From NCBI GenBank assembly GCA_027886175.1, contig JAJNNQ010000018.1, forward strand, positions 22,425,001 through 22,489,000: DNA of 64,000 nucleotides. The letters run 5' to 3'. Below the pieces are notes generated by a model. That model was given only the letters and a program-made list of their open reading frames with translations, did no database searches and was not told the DNA's origin. How positions within the stretch are numbered: the stretch's first letter is position 1; each line of letters opens with the position of its first letter. Of the stretch, positions 1 to 64,000 are shown in pieces. The stretch is from Phylloscopus collybita. Lineage: Eukaryota; Chordata; Aves; Passeriformes; Phylloscopidae. The translations under genes were made by a program, and so were the position numbers.

Positions 1-1582
1 AAAACAGCTGTCTTTGCCATTTCGTTTCCATACTTGCACCAATTCTAAAGTCCCCCAGCTATGGTGACCAAATCAAGGATTTGCTTTGCTTAAAACTGTG
101 TCAGCAGAAGGGAAGAGGTAGAAATAATTATCAGGAGGGAAGGTGCTGTTGTGGTTTATATTCAGTGATTGCATAGCTACAGCATAATTGTATCCCTAAG
201 AACAAATCCTTGCTTCTAAAAAATTGCTTTCATGATATTAATGACAGACTTGAAATACAGGCTTGCTCCAGAGATGAGCAGGTATCACTTTCCAAGTAAT
301 GCAGTGTCTGGTGACACCAGCAAGTATGTGTGCCTTATTGATTCATCAACTGTTCTAGAGGTTAGTACGATTCTACCTTACTGTCCCATATGATGAGTGA
401 CATAGGTGAACAGCTGGTTTTATTCTGTCTGCTGGCCCACACCCCTCAGGAATTCTTTGCTAGTGTCTTTTTTTTGATGAATTTAGGTTCAGTCTCTTTC
501 CTAGGTGTTGAGGTTTCTTTGATTAGTACGCTTTAGGAATACGTTTTTTATTTATCTATATATATGATGCTACACAAAGGGCGTTTATGTCTTGTAGAGT
601 GTTCTTTCATATGTAGCTATTATATTATTGTACAGCCATTCTATAACTTAGCCATGCAGATAGCAATTTGCATCTAATGGCTAGATTTCTATGTTTTTCT
701 TCTTTGACTTATGAGATCTGATCTTTAATTTAACAATTTGAAAAAGTAGTCTAGTTAAAACCGTGATCTTTTCCCTCAGTGTTAATATTGGTTGAGCATT
801 TGCCTTGTAGCTGTGAAGTTCTTCTTTAATAGTCACAAATATTGCATATTCCAGTAATTGTACTTGAGATAGACCTGCTGTATGCACTGGGCAGCTATTA
901 AATCTCTTACCTTCCAATGACATGTGAGTAGCAAGATGATGTTTAGCGTGGATTTTATGCAGAAAACCATGCTTTGTTCTGTATGCTGACATATATGCCA
1001 TGTTGAGACTCTGTGTACAATGCCTTTTTTGTCTGTGGTGTCATGTCCACCTCATGGATGAGTGCATTGTTTATGTCAGCATCTTTAGGCTAAGAGCTAC
1101 AGAGACACATGGATTTTAATTGTTTTGTTACACTAATATAGGCTTCCAAATCTGAGAATATATTGATTAGATCAATAAAACTATTACTTTGTTTTGTTTT
1201 TCTCTGTAGTAATCCTGGGATGCATCACTGTTCTGTTATTTGTGCCCTCTTGGTGAAGGCACTTTTTTCATTTTGGTTTGCCTAGATGTAAGCAATGCTC
1301 TGTGTGTAGTTTTGCAAACTAAATAGTTTTAATGAGATATTAGATTAAACTGCCCTAGATTGGTAACTGTGACTTGGGTTACATTAGCAACGTGGTAGCT
1401 TCATATATGGAGGCTGGCAATATTTATCAGTAATGGCTGAACTTAGCTGGAATCAGTTTTTGCTGAGTGGTGGGGGATGCAGAGTACATAACTGACCACA
1501 GGGCTGGGGACTACTCTGAAATATCTATCTGCCTTTTCTTCAATTAATACCTCAACTACCTCTCCTTAAATTTTTACTATAG
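1..1582 (+). other. SPTLC2: Intron 1 of SPTLC2 (3' part)
   Basis: This is AT-rich intronic sequence ending in the acceptor AG at 1581-1582. I see no repeat element, RNA gene or regulatory motif that I can support. The open frames here are short and not protein-like. Confidence 0.8.
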
Positions 1583-61516
<59,934 letters not shown>

Positions 61517-62098
61517 ACTCCCTCCATGTGCCTCAGTGGGAGGGACACACCCCATGGGACACTCCGTGGCACACAGGCCACAGCATCCGTGAACATCACA
61601 CCTATGACTGCTTAGTATAAGAGACATTTCCTCACAATACTGAAGTGGCCACATCAGCTCTAAATGGCATTTTGTAAATAGGGAGAGGAGAAAAAAAATT
61701 CTTTGATTCCTGTGTCTTCAGGGTCTGGCCCTAGAGGTGCTTGGCTTTATTTTTTTTCTTGTTGCTTTTTTTTTTTTAATTTATTTGTCTCAATGAGTTC
61801 ACAGCAACCCAAGTTGGCTGTGGCTGATTAGTTCAGACTTTGTATGCACCATTAGCCTCCCAAATGCTGGCTGAGATGTTGTGAGCATGTGTGACGCTGG
61901 CATGGCAGCATTTTCAGTGTCACTGCTAGGTGTCTGATCTTCCCAATAAGGATTGAGCTGACCTGTCTGTTTCTGGAGACTTCCTGGAGAAACTGTTGAT
62001 TGCTAACTTTGACATATTTAACAAGATGGATAATCAACCAAAGTTGTTTTTTTCATTTGCAGTTACTTATGTTTAAAACTTGAATTTAGCCTTTTTAA

Positions 62099-62104
62099 AA
62101 TAAA
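62099..62104 (+). promoter_or_regulatory. SPTLC2: Candidate proximal poly(A) signal AATAAA
   Basis: A canonical hexamer lies 583 bases after the stop codon, with TGTGTTGTTG just downstream as possible GU-rich sequence. Use is not shown by sequence alone. Confidence 0.45.
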
Positions 62105-63592
62105 TGTGTTGTTGACATGTCACTGACAGGACCATTGTTCCCAAACATTATTTAGTTTTGTAAGCCACGGGCAGAAAGACTTCTGGATCTGTAGCCTCTT
62201 TTCCTTCCCAATATGGATACCAGATTGTCCCCTGGTTTTGACACTAATTGTCCCTTTGATAGAGGGTAAGTGATGGAGAGGGGATTGTTTTGTTTTTAAT
62301 ACTTCTGTTTTAAAAAAAAATATGGGTTGTGTGTGTTGCTTCTCATCTTCAGGTTAGTTTCTCTTGCTTTAGAATTATCATAAATTCATGAGCAAGTCAC
62401 TAAGTCCTAGAAGGGTGCTCTTTAAACAAACTAGAGCAAGTCTTGTGCTTAGTCTTAAGACTAAGCCCCCTCAATAAGCAGGCCTATACAAGGGGTGACT
62501 ATGAGGAGAACCATCTGTTTCATGCAGATCTGTAAAAGGCTGCTGCCCTTTGCTATGCTAACTCACTCTTTCTTGTCACCTGTGAGGTGCTCTTCACTGG
62601 CCCTGTTACGCATATGGACAGCTTGAATCCTGTAGGCATGTTAGGTTTTGGCTGGCCAGCAAAGTCCCCATTGTCAGCTGCATGTCTGTAGGCCTTCCCT
62701 GAAGAAAGAGAATGTCCTCACAACTGCATTTAGTTTGATATCTTTATTCTTCTGTACTTCTGTTACTGACCAACACTGCTCAAATGGGTGTTCACTGAGC
62801 CAGTTGCTGTTGCGAGTCTTTATTTGCAAGTTTCATACTGTCCCTCTGTTTCAAATAGATGCCTTTGCTCTAACACACCTTAGAATTGGTATGCTACTTA
62901 GTTTTTACATCTTGAATTCTTTCAGTGAACAGAATGGATCAAAAAAAGGTACCAAATATTTTAAATGAGTCAATTGCAGTATAGTTCATTTCTGTATTTT
63001 GTATTTAGACATATACAATTTCTGCAAAGGTTGTAAAATGTTAACAGTGTCACTTGGGTTGGGCCAGCTCTTCAGTTTGGGTTATCAAGATCCTTTTTGC
63101 AGGTTACTGAGGTTTTAGAAACAGACTCATCATCATAATACTAAAGCAGAGAGCAACTCAAAGCTCTTTGTGTGGTGCTGAAAAAAAAATCATTCATTTA
63201 AGGTTCTTTAATGTTCCCTCTGCAATGAACAGGGAGGGAGTGTTTTGGCCACTAGAACCAAGCAGTTCTGCAAATACATGTGGTGGGTTAAAGCAGAATT
63301 GGCTTCTATTTTACAGACTATCTAACTTCATGCATTTATAGATCTTTTTACATTTTATTGTAATGGAACTTCAAAATACTGGTTCATTTTTTTTACCATT
63401 GAATTTCAGAAGTTTAGTTTTATGAAAAGAACTGTAATTGACTGTTTGAAAATAGGTCCAGATAACTATTTCTGTCTTACTCCGTTAATGTTGTTTGGCT
63501 CTTCTTCTGGAGCTGAGTGAGTGCAGAGTCTGAGAAGTCTTTATGTGCAGCTTGGATAGCTATGAAATAGTCTCACATGTTCAGCCAGAGTG

Positions 63593-63598
63593 AATAAA
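63593..63598 (+). promoter_or_regulatory. SPTLC2: Candidate distal poly(A) signal AATAAA
   Basis: A second canonical hexamer lies about 2.1 kb after the stop, within GAGTGAATAAATGGC. Use is not shown. Confidence 0.35.
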
Positions 63599-64000
63599 TG
63601 GCAGTTAGCTGAGCTTACTTTCTCGCCCATGTTCTGCCCAGGACTAGCTTTAACATTCCAGCATATGGCCTGCTTTCTGACTTCAAGAAGCTTTACCTCA
63701 AAGAATTACTGATTATTTTTTTTTCTCTTTGGATTGTACTAGGGAACGAGAGGAGGTTAGTACAGGAAGCCCTGACTTCAGCCCTGACCCTATTAACTTG
63801 ATCATGAAATGGTTTAAGAGCAGACAAAACTGACCAATTTGAAGACTTGGATCAGTAGGTACCTGTTTTTAAGCATTCACAAATGTACAGTGTGTTTGTC
63901 TGCTGTGTAATCAAGTCAGTTTGGAAATTGTGATGTATTAAGTTAGAAGTGGGTTATCATAGAATTTACAAGTGTTGAATCTTAACCTTGTCTCTGGGAA

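Larger units (their letters stand above)
61517..64000 (+). other. SPTLC2: SPTLC2 3' UTR (and possibly downstream flank)
   Basis: Non-coding sequence follows the stop. It is rich in T runs and ATTTA-type motifs. Two AATAAA hexamers are seen, at 62099-62104 and 63593-63598. Mammalian SPTLC2 messages have long 3' UTRs, so the true end may lie beyond the window. No other gene is seen here. Confidence 0.7.

Overview
The window comes from a bird nuclear genome, most likely a passerine. Three things point there: an intron-rich, AT-leaning vertebrate gene; many 5'-truncated CR1 LINE copies; and at 50116-50258 a short element whose head reads, on the minus strand, as a tRNA-Ile(AAU)-like sequence joined to a CR1-type tail. 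That is the architecture described for the passerine SINE TguSINE1.

The only gene I can support is SPTLC2, serine palmitoyltransferase long-chain base subunit 2, on the plus strand. Eleven coding exons (2 to 12) lie between 1583 and the stop at 61514-61516. All junctions are GT-AG and all phases agree. Together they encode 518 residues. Added to the 44 residues that exon 1 supplies in the human protein, this gives 562, the human length. Exon 1, the start codon and the promoter lie before the window. The PLP lysine falls at human position 379. The 3' UTR starts at 61517 and probably runs to or past the right edge.

Layout: 1-1582 is the end of intron 1. 1583-20323 holds exons 2-9 with introns of 0.3 to 7.2 kb. 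20324-53929 is a single intron of 33.6 kb. 53930-61516 holds exons 10-12. 61517-64000 is 3' UTR or flank. The large intron carries most of the mobile DNA: CR1 pieces at 38.9, 41.7, 45.3 and 47.8-50.1 kb (one CR1 inserted inside another in opposite orientation), the SINE at 50.1 kb, G/T-rich tracts, a minisatellite at 30.4 kb and two clean hairpins (35.4 and 41.1 kb). Two further CR1 fragments lie in intron 2 (6.3 kb) and intron 11 (57.3-58.1 kb).

I find no second protein-coding gene, no recognisable tRNA, rRNA or snoRNA gene, and no novel multi-gene system. The points most worth a second look are the nested and inverted CR1 cluster, the SINE, the pre-miRNA-sized hairpin at 35.4 kb and two coding-like but unassigned minus-strand stretches (23.6-24.3 and 42.3-43.1 kb).
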